The notes beneath the pieces were generated by a model, which was not told the origin of the DNA, did no database searches, and worked only from the letters and a program-made list of their open reading frames with translations. Shown in pieces: positions 1-6,658 of a stretch of DNA of 16,187 bases. The stretch is from a bacterium (GTDB lineage: Bacteria; UBP15; UBA6099; DSWB01). The position numbers and the translations under genes were made by a program. Within the stretch, counting starts at the first letter, position 1. The number at the start of each line of letters is the position of its first letter. The DNA lies in contig JAGUYV010000365.1 in NCBI GenBank assembly GCA_020061125.1, positions 1 to 16,187 of the forward strand, in the 5' to 3' direction.

Positions 1-104
1 CAGTAATTGAGGGTATAAAAAAACAGGAACCCACCTTTGACATACTGGTTGTCGACGATGCCTCAATTGACAGGACATCTGAGCTCGCCAAAAAACAGGA
101 TGCG
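1..104 (+). CDS. GT2 family glycosyltransferase fragment, probably joined here by misassembly
   Basis: Reading from base 3 gives about 34 codons that look like the start of a family 2 (dolichyl-phosphate-mannose-synthase-like) glycosyltransferase. The segment DILVVDDASIDRTSELAKKQ has the family layout: a beta strand, the nucleotide-sugar-binding Asp-Asp, then S-x-D-x-T. Such enzymes move a sugar from a nucleotide donor to a lipid or polysaccharide acceptor. After about base 104 the frame stops resembling the family and becomes the antisense of an ABC ATPase. Codons here (ATA, AAA, ATT, ACA) are AT-rich and unlike the neighbouring genes. Both ends are incomplete. GT2 assignment is fairly sure; that it belongs to this genome is doubtful. 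Confidence 0.6.
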
Positions 105-281
105 GCCGCTTTTCGGCTTCACGAATCCGTTCAACGCGCGCAGCAGCGTGGTCTTGCCCGACCCGTTGGGGCCGAGCAGCGCATACACCCGCCCGCTCTC
201 GAACGCAAATTCCGGCACGATGAGCACGGGCGTTCCGTTGTAACCCAGCTCAAGATTGTCACATGCGAACGCGGCGGGCAT
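85..281 (-). CDS. tupC: Tungstate ABC transporter ATP-binding protein TupC, N-terminal fragment
   Basis: This is the start of the ATPase subunit of the tungstate importer, which hydrolyses ATP on the cytoplasmic face of the TupB permease. About 66 residues survive of a family length near 230-360. Visible are a first beta strand with an aromatic A-loop region (LELGYNGTPVL) and a complete Walker A (GPNGSGKTT) followed by LLRALNGFVKPKSGRILFFG, as in Tup and phosphate/sulfate-type ATPases. The Q-loop, signature, Walker B and H-loop are missing because the frame meets a stop at 63-65 after about base 85, where the sequence turns into a GT2 gene. The ATG at 281 lies 6 nt after the tupB stop, with a GGAAAGGGA ribosome site inside the end of tupB. 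Naming rests on operon context with tupA and tupB. Confidence 0.8.
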
Positions 282-287
282 GCGGCG

Positions 288-986
288 TCAATCCCTTTCC
301 GAGCGGAATTTGAGATAATGCAGGGACGAGTTCACGAACAGGGAAATGACCAGGAGAATGGCGCCCAGAGCCAGGGCCAGGCCGAACATGCCCTTGTCCG
401 TTTCAAGGGCCATGGCTGTGGTCATGGTTCTGGTGACGCCGCGGATGTTGCCGCCGAGCATCATGGCTACGCCCACCTCGCCGATGGCGCGGCCGAAACC
501 CGTGGTCACGGCGGTGAGATATCCGAAACGCCCCTCGCGCACCACGGCGAGCGCGGCGCGCAGGGGCGTTGCGCCGAGCGTGAGCGCGGTTTCATGCGCG
601 CTGGCGGGCACCGCCGCGGCTGCGGACATGCACAGCGTGGTCATGAGAGGAACCAGAAGAAGAAACAGGCCGATTACGATGCCCGCGGGCGTGTACAGCA
701 GCCGGAACGAACCCAGAGGCCCGTGCGCGGTGAGCAGAATGTAGCCCACAAGCCCGACCACCACCGTGGGAATGCCGGTGAGCGTGTGCAGGACTGCGGC
801 GATTGCGCCGCGCCCGCGAAATTGCTTCACGCCCAGAATGAACCCCGCAGGCGCGCCTGCAAGCGCCGCAAGCCCCGTGGCGCACACCGATACGCCAACC
901 GACACCTGCACCGCGGACATCACATCCGGATCCAGAGTCACGAGCATGCGCCACGCCTCGGCAAATCCCGGGCCGAGATCATTCAT
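288..986 (-). CDS. tupB: Tungstate ABC transporter permease TupB
   Basis: This is the inner-membrane permease that forms the channel for tungstate delivered by TupA. The 232-residue product is hydrophobic with about five or six membrane segments, for example the stretches around SVGVSVCATGLAALAGAPAG, TPAGIVIGLFLLLVPLMTTL and LALALGAILLVISLFV. The EAA-type coupling loop is clear near the middle: ETALTLGATPLRAALAVV, followed by TTGFGRAIGEVGVAMMLGGN. That arrangement is typical of TupB and of the related molybdate and sulfate permeases. I chose ATG at 986 over the in-frame ATG at 1004 because AAAGGA sits 9 nt before it and the outer ATG has no ribosome site. The gene follows tupA by 49 nt and is nearly contiguous with tupC. 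Confidence 0.88.
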   Translation of the reverse strand: MNDLGPGFAEAWRMLVTLDPDVMSAVQVSVGVSVCATGLAALAGAPAGFILGVKQFRGRGAIAAVLHTLTGIPTVVVGLVGYILLTAHGPLGSFRLLYTPAGIVIGLFLLLVPLMTTLCMSAAAAVPASAHETALTLGATPLRAALAVVREGRFGYLTAVTTGFGRAIGEVGVAMMLGGNIRGVTRTMTTAMALETDKGMFGLALALGAILLVISLFVNSSLHYLKFRSERD

Positions 987-1035
987 GTCCGCGCGTCCTT
1001 TCATCGGTCCGCATCATGCGCCTGCTTTGGCTTCA

Positions 1036-1905
1036 TTATTCGCTGTCCACCGCCAGGGGATGGAACAGAACTTCCCCATCCACTTTGAAATTGCCGATAA
1101 GTTTCTGTGCTTCGGGAGACGCCATCCAGTCCGCAAATTTCACCGCCAGGTCCGTATTGATTTTCACGCCAGGGTGCTTTGCGGCGTTTACGGGAATGAC
1201 GCCGTACAGATTGAACAACTCCGGGTCGCCCTCGACCAGCGGCGCAAGGGTCAGTTTCTTCCTCAATGCCAGATAAGTCCCGCGGTCCGTGAGCACATAC
1301 GCGGTTTTCTGATCCGCAATGCGCAGCGTGTCCTCCATGCCCTGGCCCGCTTCCATGTACCAGTCCCCGGAAGGCTCGATGCCTTTGTTCTTCCACAGGT
1401 CGAGTTCCTTGCGGTGGGTTCCGGAATCATCGCCGCGGGACACGAACGGCGCCTGCGCCGCGGCCAGGGCCGCCAGCGCGTCCGCAGCGAGGTTCATTCC
1501 TCGTACCCCGGCAGGGTCGCGATCCGGGCCTATTATCAAAAAATCATTATACATGATTTCGCGCCGCTCCGTGCCCCAGCCCTGGGCCACGAATTCCAGT
1601 TCCGCGCCCTTGTCGTGAACCAATATCACATCCACATTACCGTCGCGCCCGGCCTTGAGCGCTTTGCCCGTGCCCATGGACAGCACTTGCACCTTGCAAT
1701 GGCATTTCTTCTCGAACGCGGGCAGCAGATAATCCAGAAGCCCCGTGTTCTCGGTGCTGGTTGTGGTGGCCATTTTGAGCGCGGCCGGAGGTCCGGCTTT
1801 GGGTTCCCGCGCCGGTTTTGCTCTGTCCTTGCCCTGGCAGCCCGCCAGCAGTGCCATCGCCGCGAACACAAACACAGCCATTGCATTAACCAGTTTGAAT
1901 CTCAT
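1036..1905 (-). CDS. tupA: Tungstate-binding lipoprotein TupA
   Basis: This is the periplasmic, lipid-anchored substrate-binding protein of the tungstate importer; it captures the oxyanion and hands it to TupB. The 289 residues begin with a basic and hydrophobic signal ending in the lipobox LLAGC (Cys23), then a charged linker. The TupA signature TTTSTENTGLLDYLLPAF starts near residue 47, with the Thr-Thr-Thr-Ser that contacts the oxyanion. A second signature, FVSRGDDSGTHRKE, lies near 154-167, and VDVILVHDKGAE near 91-103. These motifs separate TupA from ModA and from WtpA. AGGGGG upstream of the ATG serves as ribosome site. It is the first gene of tupABC and is preceded by a cofactor-type riboswitch. 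Family assignment is firm; preference for tungstate over molybdate is inferred from the family. Confidence 0.93.
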   Translation of the reverse strand: MRFKLVNAMAVFVFAAMALLAGCQGKDRAKPAREPKAGPPAALKMATTTSTENTGLLDYLLPAFEKKCHCKVQVLSMGTGKALKAGRDGNVDVILVHDKGAELEFVAQGWGTERREIMYNDFLIIGPDRDPAGVRGMNLAADALAALAAAQAPFVSRGDDSGTHRKELDLWKNKGIEPSGDWYMEAGQGMEDTLRIADQKTAYVLTDRGTYLALRKKLTLAPLVEGDPELFNLYGVIPVNAAKHPGVKINTDLAVKFADWMASPEAQKLIGNFKVDGEVLFHPLAVDSE

Positions 1906-1945
1906 GGTTCAACACCCCCTCTGGAAATGGCGGCGCAGCGCTCAT

Positions 1946-1959
1946 GCCGGAAAACCGGC
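1946..1959 (-). promoter_or_regulatory. Short hairpin between the riboswitch and tupA, possible expression platform
   Basis: On the minus strand GCCGG-TTTT-CCGGC forms a perfect 5-bp stem with a four-base loop, about 40 nt before the tupA ATG. No uridine tract follows, so it is not an intrinsic terminator. It could be part of a structure that controls access to the AGGGGG ribosome site. Whether it switches with the aptamer is unknown. Confidence 0.3.
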
Positions 1960-2007
1960 GCAGGAGAAATGGTCATATCCAATATGAAAGAAAAGTCAAC
2001 TCTGCGT

Positions 2008-2103
2008 CTCCTTTCCAAGCATGGGAGGCGGCCGGGTTTCCCGCAGCCACCCTATCGTCCCGTGAGCCATGGCGGCGGCTTTAGGCGCACGGGATCGGAG
2101 CGC
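2008..2103 (-). promoter_or_regulatory. MOCO-type (molybdenum/tungsten cofactor) riboswitch upstream of tupA
   Basis: On the minus strand this roughly 95-nt leader folds as the MOCO RNA class does. P1 pairs CTCC (2100-2097) with GGAG (2011-2008) and extends as GCG with CGC across a bulged A. Another stem pairs CCCGTG (2093-2088) with CACGGG (2064-2059), enclosing AGCC/GGCT. A third pairs GGTGGC (2051-2046) with GCCGCC (2032-2027), capped by GGG-AAA-CCC. Conserved-looking single-stranded blocks include GGGACGA after the second stem and GCCGCCTCCC before the P1 return. The class is known to control molybdenum cofactor synthesis and transport genes, and variants are proposed to sense the tungsten cofactor. 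The downstream tungstate importer favours tungsten cofactor here, by inference. I recognised it from memory of the consensus; a covariance-model search would settle it. Confidence 0.82.
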
Positions 2104-2118
2104 GTGTGTCATTGATGA

Positions 2119-2146
2119 ATTATAGGCAAGCGTTCGATGAAATCAA
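2119..2146 (-). promoter_or_regulatory. Sigma70-type promoter of the riboswitch-tupABC operon
   Basis: Minus-strand TTGATT (2146-2141), a 16-nt spacer and a perfect TATAAT (2124-2119). Transcription would begin near 2112, about 12 nt before the riboswitch P1 helix, so the aptamer lies at the very 5' end of the mRNA. The -35 box is only 4 nt past the TAG stop of the TPR-like gene, so this operon starts right at the end of the upstream gene with no terminator visible between them. Confidence 0.8.
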
Positions 2147-2150
2147 AGAG

Positions 2151-3479
2151 CTAATGAGGCGTTGGGGACTGCACGGCGCATGCGTTGTCGCGGGGCGGTC
2201 CCGCGGCCTTGAGCAACCGGGCCTTCGCATCCAGCGCAAACGGCCGCCACCGGTCCGTGAATTCTCCGGAGGACGGATCATAGTCCGGAACATTGAGCGC
2301 AAGCTCCCGGGCTTGCGCGCAGTATTCGAAACCCACGGCGGGAATGGCCTGTACCGCATAGCTTTCCTGCGGCTCATGGCCCATGTCGAAACGCAAAAGC
2401 TCCCATTGCAGCGCATCCGTAAAAATAAAAAACCAGTTGATGAATTCGCTGCGGCCCGATTCGGCTCCATAAGCCCAGGCGATGTCCGGCCCCTGCTCCG
2501 GTGCGGAGAACGCAATGGACCAGAACCTGGTCACGGGATCGAAGTCCCAACCGGACAGTTCTTCCCACACCTTTGCGTTTTGGGAAAAGACCGGATAACG
2601 GGCGAGGAGCGCGTCACGCATAGCCTCGGGATGTGCGCCGGCAAGGGCAATATCCTGTTCGCTCGAAAGCGCGGGGCCGATGGTCGCGGCCTGCTGGAGT
2701 TTTTCATAAAAACGCTGGCGGCGCAGAATCTCGCGGGCGCGCGCGCTTTGCGGCTGTTTGCCGGACAGGGCCGTGGCTTCGAGGAGTTGCTGAAACGCGC
2801 TTGATCGGACCAGGGCAGCCATGTCCAGGGGCGCGTCGTCCGCGGCGAGCCGGTCCGCGAGATAGCGCAGGGCGCGGCTTTCCACCTGCCGGTCCGCCCC
2901 TTTCATGCCGATGAGCGCCGCTGTGAAGTCGAGCACGCGTGTTTCCGGCTGGCCAGGCGCGGCCGTGTCGGGGTCCAGATTCTGCCACGCGGTGCGCGCG
3001 AACCACAGGAACACATTTTGCGCGTCGTCCCAGCCACGCGTTTCAATGCCCTGCGCGGCCAGCCGTTTCATGACGCCCGCGGCGCTGCGATCCACGCGCG
3101 CGTCGAGATCCCGGATCACCTCGTGGTCGCGAGAGACGCGCTCGCCGCCTGCCAGGTTGTGCAGGGCCATGAGCCGCAGAAGACCCGCGGAATCCACGCC
3201 CGTGCGCGCCTGCATGGGCCGTCGTTCCCGGCCTTCCATGACCAATGAGTACAACAGCAGCCCGCGCGCTTTCACATGATACTTTTTGCTGCCCGCCACG
3301 CGGCGGAACTCCCCTGCGGCCGCGTCGTAATCCCTGCTCTCCAGCATGGAGCGGCCCTTGTGCAATTCGCGCTCGGACAGAACCCTGGCCGCATACACCG
3401 CGCCGCCGCACACAATGGCGAACAGCACGGCCAGGATGGCGTATTTTTTGCGGATGTTCGGTCTGCGTTTTGCGTTCAT
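2151..3479 (-). CDS. Membrane-anchored TPR-like protein of unknown function
   Basis: I do not recognise the family of this 442-residue protein. The N-terminus is very basic (MNAKRRPNIRKK) followed by one hydrophobic segment at about 13-32, which suggests an inner-membrane anchor with the rest in the periplasm. Residues about 35-68 look like a tetratricopeptide helix pair (LHKGRSMLESRDYDAAAGEF). The remainder is mostly charged helical sequence, and the last third is richer in Trp and aromatic residues (around FWSIAF and INWFFIFTDALQWELL). No catalytic motif is seen. The ATG at 3479 has ACGGAG only 2-3 nt upstream, unusually close. It starts 62 nt after the end of the GT4 gene on the same strand, and the tup promoter begins at its stop codon. 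A scaffold or assembly role is a guess from the TPR-like part. Confidence 0.7.
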   Translation of the reverse strand: MNAKRRPNIRKKYAILAVLFAIVCGGAVYAARVLSERELHKGRSMLESRDYDAAAGEFRRVAGSKKYHVKARGLLLYSLVMEGRERRPMQARTGVDSAGLLRLMALHNLAGGERVSRDHEVIRDLDARVDRSAAGVMKRLAAQGIETRGWDDAQNVFLWFARTAWQNLDPDTAAPGQPETRVLDFTAALIGMKGADRQVESRALRYLADRLAADDAPLDMAALVRSSAFQQLLEATALSGKQPQSARAREILRRQRFYEKLQQAATIGPALSSEQDIALAGAHPEAMRDALLARYPVFSQNAKVWEELSGWDFDPVTRFWSIAFSAPEQGPDIAWAYGAESGRSEFINWFFIFTDALQWELLRFDMGHEPQESYAVQAIPAVGFEYCAQARELALNVPDYDPSSGEFTDRWRPFALDAKARLLKAAGPPRDNACAVQSPTPH

Positions 3480-3541
3480 GGCTCCGTTGAAATACTATAG
3501 ACAAATTCCCGGAAAAGTGGAATTCCCGCGGCGCGCGCGGT

Positions 3542-4726
3542 TCATCGCCCATTCGCGAACCGCTCTTCAAATATGCCCCTGTACATGGATTCCATTTGAG
3601 CGAGGATATGGCCGCGGTCCAGGATGCGTTGCGCTGTTTCGAACCCGGCCCGGCCCATGGCCGCGGCGCGCTCGGGGTCATCGAGAATGTGCATGAGCGC
3701 CTGCGCCAGACCCGGCGCATCCTTGAGGGGACGCACGAATCCGCTCACGCCGTCCTCGATAAAATCCCGCACCCCGGAAACATCCGTGGCCACGGCCGCT
3801 TTTTGCGCCAGGCGTGAAAAGATCACCACGCGCGGGTTGGTCTCATGCACGCTGCACAGCAAAAACGCGTCCGCGCCCGCATAGTATTTGGGCAGATCAA
3901 AATAATCCACCCAGCCCGTGAACAGGACATTCCGCGCCGCGCCGGTTTTTTCGGCCAGCGCTCTGTATTCAGCTTCCCGCTTGCCGCTGCCCGCCACTAC
4001 GAAGCGCACATGCGGCTTGTTCGAGGCGACTTCGCGCACCACGGCGAACAGGGTCTCGAAATCCTTCTGCGGCTCGAAGCGGCCCACGAAGAGCACGAAC
4101 TGCGTAAATGGTTCAACCAATATTTGCTGTCTAATTTCCGACCCGTCCGCGCTTGTGAAGGAATCCGCCTCATTCACGATGAACTGGATGTTGTGCACGC
4201 GCGCCGGGGGCACGCCGATGCGCGCCATTTTCTCCGCTTCGGACACGCTGTCCACGCGCACGGCCCCTGCGCGGTGCAGCACGAACTTGCCCAGCGGGTT
4301 CATGATCCGGTTCACCGGCTCCTCGGCCAGCCACTGCGGATTGTCAATGGCGTCGTTGACATTGTGGACGCACAGGGGCAGCCCAAAGCGCCGGGACAGG
4401 AGCAGCCCCGCAGCGCCCGTGCCGAACGGTTCCTGGGCCGCTATGATGTTCACGCCGTGCTCACGGATGGCGCGCGAGCCGAGAGCCGCGGCGTGCTTGA
4501 GAAACGCCCAGCGGCTTGCCGAACGCGACGGCACGATGCGGATTTTGTCCGTGAGATCGAACGGCTCGTATTCCGGGCTGTCCGGGGTTTTAATCACATA
4601 GATCATTTTCTCGAAAAAACTCGAGTAAGCGATCTGGTGAAGCTGGGGATCGTTGGGTCCGCGAGGCCCGGGTTTTCGAGCCATGGGAGTGGACAGGCTG
4701 ATGTTCAGAAGCCGCATCGGTTTCAT
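3542..4726 (-). CDS. GT4 family (GT-B fold) glycosyltransferase
   Basis: This is a cytoplasmic sugar transferase of the GT4 type, likely adding a sugar to a lipid or cell-surface glycan. From ATG 4726 the protein has 394 residues, normal for the family. The N-terminal acceptor domain contains ENTG-like features only loosely. The C-terminal donor domain is clear: FVLFVGRFEPQKDFETL, then VRFVVAGSGKREAEY, then NVLFTGWVDYFDLPKYYAGADAFLL, and VATDVSGVRDFIEDGVSGF. The E-x7-E motif is altered: in HETNPRVVIF the second Glu is Phe, and the usual EAxAxGxPV reads FSRLAQKAAV. No Shine-Dalgarno precedes ATG 4726, and a strong TATAAT ends 9 nt before it, so translation is probably leaderless. A second Met at 4717 is also possible. 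The longer frame upstream to 5002 overlaps the porin and is rejected. Confidence 0.85.
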   Translation of the reverse strand: MKPMRLLNISLSTPMARKPGPRGPNDPQLHQIAYSSFFEKMIYVIKTPDSPEYEPFDLTDKIRIVPSRSASRWAFLKHAAALGSRAIREHGVNIIAAQEPFGTGAAGLLLSRRFGLPLCVHNVNDAIDNPQWLAEEPVNRIMNPLGKFVLHRAGAVRVDSVSEAEKMARIGVPPARVHNIQFIVNEADSFTSADGSEIRQQILVEPFTQFVLFVGRFEPQKDFETLFAVVREVASNKPHVRFVVAGSGKREAEYRALAEKTGAARNVLFTGWVDYFDLPKYYAGADAFLLCSVHETNPRVVIFSRLAQKAAVATDVSGVRDFIEDGVSGFVRPLKDAPGLAQALMHILDDPERAAAMGRAGFETAQRILDRGHILAQMESMYRGIFEERFANGR

Positions 4727-4735
4727 GCGGGATGG

Positions 4736-4764
4736 ATTATAGTGCGGAGGCTGGAGAAAATCAA
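4736..4764 (-). promoter_or_regulatory. Sigma70-type promoter of the GT4 gene
   Basis: Minus-strand TTGATT (4764-4759), 17-nt spacer, perfect TATAAT (4741-4736). The predicted start of transcription is near 4729, two or three bases before the ATG at 4726, which implies a leaderless mRNA. The -35 box overlaps the last T residues of the porin terminator. Confidence 0.78.
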
Positions 4765-4798
4765 AGAAAAACCCCCGGAGAGGGTTGCTCTCCGGGGG
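4763..4798 (-). terminator. Intrinsic terminator of the SLH porin gene
   Basis: A perfect 11-bp inverted repeat (CCCCCGGAGAG, loop, CTCTCCGGGGG at 4772-4798) is followed on the minus strand by TTTTTCTTT. It lies 30 nt after the porin TAA stop, the classic form of a rho-independent terminator for a highly expressed gene. Confidence 0.93.
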
Positions 4799-4827
4799 CA
4801 GTAATGCGCTTCGTGTCCCGTGAGGGA

Positions 4828-6516
4828 TTAGAAGTTGATGAGCAGTTCGCCGCGCACCCTGTTGAAGATGATGGGATCCGCGCCCTGCTGCATGTATTCG
4901 ACTTTGAAGTCGGACACTTTGTTGATGGGCTTGGTCACGGAGAAGGTACCGTAACCGGGGTACGCCCTGCCTTCGGGATCCACTGCACCCAGGCCGCCCC
5001 ATGTTGCGGGGTAGGCGCCGCCGGCGAAGTCGCCGAACACGCCCGTGGCCGCCAGTTTCACATCGCCGAACACGATGTAGCTGGCTTCCACGCCCACGCC
5101 CTTGAAGCCGGCGGGGAAGATGACATTGGTGTCATCGCGGTTGTAGCAGCTTGTGGGATTGACATCCAAGCCCAGGCTGGTGGGGCAGACGGTGTCGTAC
5201 TCGGCGTAGGGGTTCACATCCACGCCGGTGAAGGCCGGGATTGCCGGGATGTCAGCGTAGCTGACGGTCACGCCGACCTTCTTGGTGCCGTACACATCGA
5301 GTCCGACGATGAAGCTGCTGTCATCGTTGTTGGTGAAGTTGGTGGCTCCGCCGGTGCTCGCGCCCGTGACATCGTCGGTGATGGTGAAGTACTCACCGCG
5401 CAGTTTCTTGAGGAACGGGCTGTTCTTGAGCAGATCGGCTTCGACATCCACGCCCCAGCCCTTTTCCTTCACGAGGCCGGAAGCCAGGAAGTTGACGCCA
5501 ATCTTGACCGGGGCCAGGTCCAGGCCCAGGCGCACGGCCGCGTACGGGTCGTTGGCGTCGGAGCCGAGACCCGCGGGGTTGGTGGCGCCAGCGCCGTTGA
5601 CACCGGCCAGACCGGCGAACATGTTGAGTTCGACGATGTCCTTGCCGATATCCATGCGCATGCCAGCCATGGAGTCCACGCCGCGGGTGTCAACCAGTGC
5701 GCCGTAGTAGCCGAAGGTCACGGGCTGGTAACCGCTGGTGATCTTCATGAGATCCAGTTCGCGGATGTCCTCGGAGAAATCAATGGAAACCCACGCATCC
5801 TGGATGGTCAGCTCGGACACGCCGGCGCCGGCCGGAGACGAGCTGGAGGAGAAGGCCTGGTTGTTCAGGGTGCGGGACAGGGTGACCTGCCAGTCCGTCT
5901 TGTTGTCCTTGACCGCATCCTTGAACATGATGCCGGCGTCGAACTCGTAGCCGGCGTCCAGGTTGAGGGCGCCGCCGGCGCCCACGCCGTGAACCACATT
6001 CATCAGGTAACCCAGGCGAGCGGCGTCCAGGTCGCTGTTGACCACATCCACGCGCTGGCGGACCCACCCGTCAATCTCCACATTGGCAAGCGGCAGGTTG
6101 TCAATGCGCTTGTTGGTGATGATGATGTCTTCCGTGTTCTTGTCAACCTGTTTCTTCAGAGCGGCCAGTTCGTCTTTGAACTCGGCGGACAGTTTGTCCA
6201 GCAGAGCCTTGACTTCGGCCATGTCCGTTCCTGCAACGGTGGTGCCTTTGCACTCGCCCTTCTTTTCGTTGCAGTAGTTGGCTTCCACGAAATCCACCAT
6301 GCGCTGCACAACCATGGCGTACTCGTAGCGGGTCATGGGTTTCTCGCCGCGGAATGTTCCGTCCGGGTAACCCACGATCAGGCCTTCGTCCACGAGCAGC
6401 TGAACGGCGTCCGCGGCCCAGTGTCCTTCGGGCACATCCACCAGCTGCACGGCCTTGGCCATGGAGCATGCGCCCATCGCCAGTGTGAATACTGCGAGAT
6501 AAATCAGTTTCTTCAT
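4828..6516 (-). CDS. SLH-domain outer-membrane porin
   Basis: This is an outer-membrane channel protein that is also tied to the cell wall. From ATG 6516 it has 562 residues. A signal peptide ends near AKA (residue 22). The SLH domain spans about 24-76 (FRGEKPMTRYEYAMVVQRMV is its second half; the start reads VDVPEGHWAADAVQLLVDEG) and in this family binds peptidoglycan-linked polymer. A coiled coil follows at about 98-140. The remaining ~415 residues are alternating amphipathic strands rich in Gly, Asp and aromatics, ending in LLINF with the C-terminal Phe recognised by the barrel-assembly machinery. GGGAGG lies 6 nt before the ATG. A GTG at 6672 in the same frame is rejected because the signal peptide starts at 6516. 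Four Cys in the mature part (residues 82, 89 and two in the barrel) are unusual. A long leader and strong terminator fit abundant expression. Confidence 0.9.
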   Translation of the reverse strand: MKKLIYLAVFTLAMGACSMAKAVQLVDVPEGHWAADAVQLLVDEGLIVGYPDGTFRGEKPMTRYEYAMVVQRMVDFVEANYCNEKKGECKGTTVAGTDMAEVKALLDKLSAEFKDELAALKKQVDKNTEDIIITNKRIDNLPLANVEIDGWVRQRVDVVNSDLDAARLGYLMNVVHGVGAGGALNLDAGYEFDAGIMFKDAVKDNKTDWQVTLSRTLNNQAFSSSSSPAGAGVSELTIQDAWVSIDFSEDIRELDLMKITSGYQPVTFGYYGALVDTRGVDSMAGMRMDIGKDIVELNMFAGLAGVNGAGATNPAGLGSDANDPYAAVRLGLDLAPVKIGVNFLASGLVKEKGWGVDVEADLLKNSPFLKKLRGEYFTITDDVTGASTGGATNFTNNDDSSFIVGLDVYGTKKVGVTVSYADIPAIPAFTGVDVNPYAEYDTVCPTSLGLDVNPTSCYNRDDTNVIFPAGFKGVGVEASYIVFGDVKLAATGVFGDFAGGAYPATWGGLGAVDPEGRAYPGYGTFSVTKPINKVSDFKVEYMQQGADPIIFNRVRGELLINF

Positions 6517-6601
6517 GTACAACCTCCCTGGAAATGCTTTGTTTTTTCGGAATCCCTGGAGGCTTGTGTCTGTGTCAAAGTTTCCACGTTTCCTTTGAAC
6601 A

Positions 6602-6658
6602 TTACAGGCCTTTTCGGGCTTTCCGCCGGGGGTTTGTTGTGTCCGTGGGGTAATGCAT
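6602..6658 (-). CDS. Possible 18-residue leader ORF in the porin leader
   Basis: On the minus strand an ATG at 6658 opens an 18-codon frame, MHYPTDTTNPRRKARKGL, ending in TAA. An almost perfect ribosome-binding sequence, AAAGGAGGTGA, ends about 11 nt upstream. The peptide is Arg/Lys-rich and resembles no protein I know. It ends 85 nt before the porin ATG. It may be a translated leader; equally, the site may be a chance match or belong to an RNA structure. Confidence 0.35.
   Translation of the reverse strand: MHYPTDTTNPRRKARKGL

Noticed and set aside
766-2115. A 449-codon plus-strand frame across tupB, tupA and the riboswitch
   Set aside because: It overlaps two clearly recognised genes in antisense and runs through a structured RNA leader; no protein family is evident.
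3500-3520. Promoter TATAGT before the TPR-like gene
   Set aside because: A TATAGT is present on the minus strand near 3499-3504, but no acceptable -35 box stands at the right distance; it may still be weakly active.
4465-5002. Frameshift or fusion giving a 486-residue glycosyltransferase
   Set aside because: The extra N-terminal 92 codons are out-of-frame porin and terminator sequence; the GT4 homology begins at MKPMRLLNISLS.
6550-6578. TTGACA on the minus strand in the porin leader as a promoter
   Set aside because: The -35 hexamer is perfect, but no -10-like sequence lies 15-19 nt downstream (the region reads GGGATTCC).
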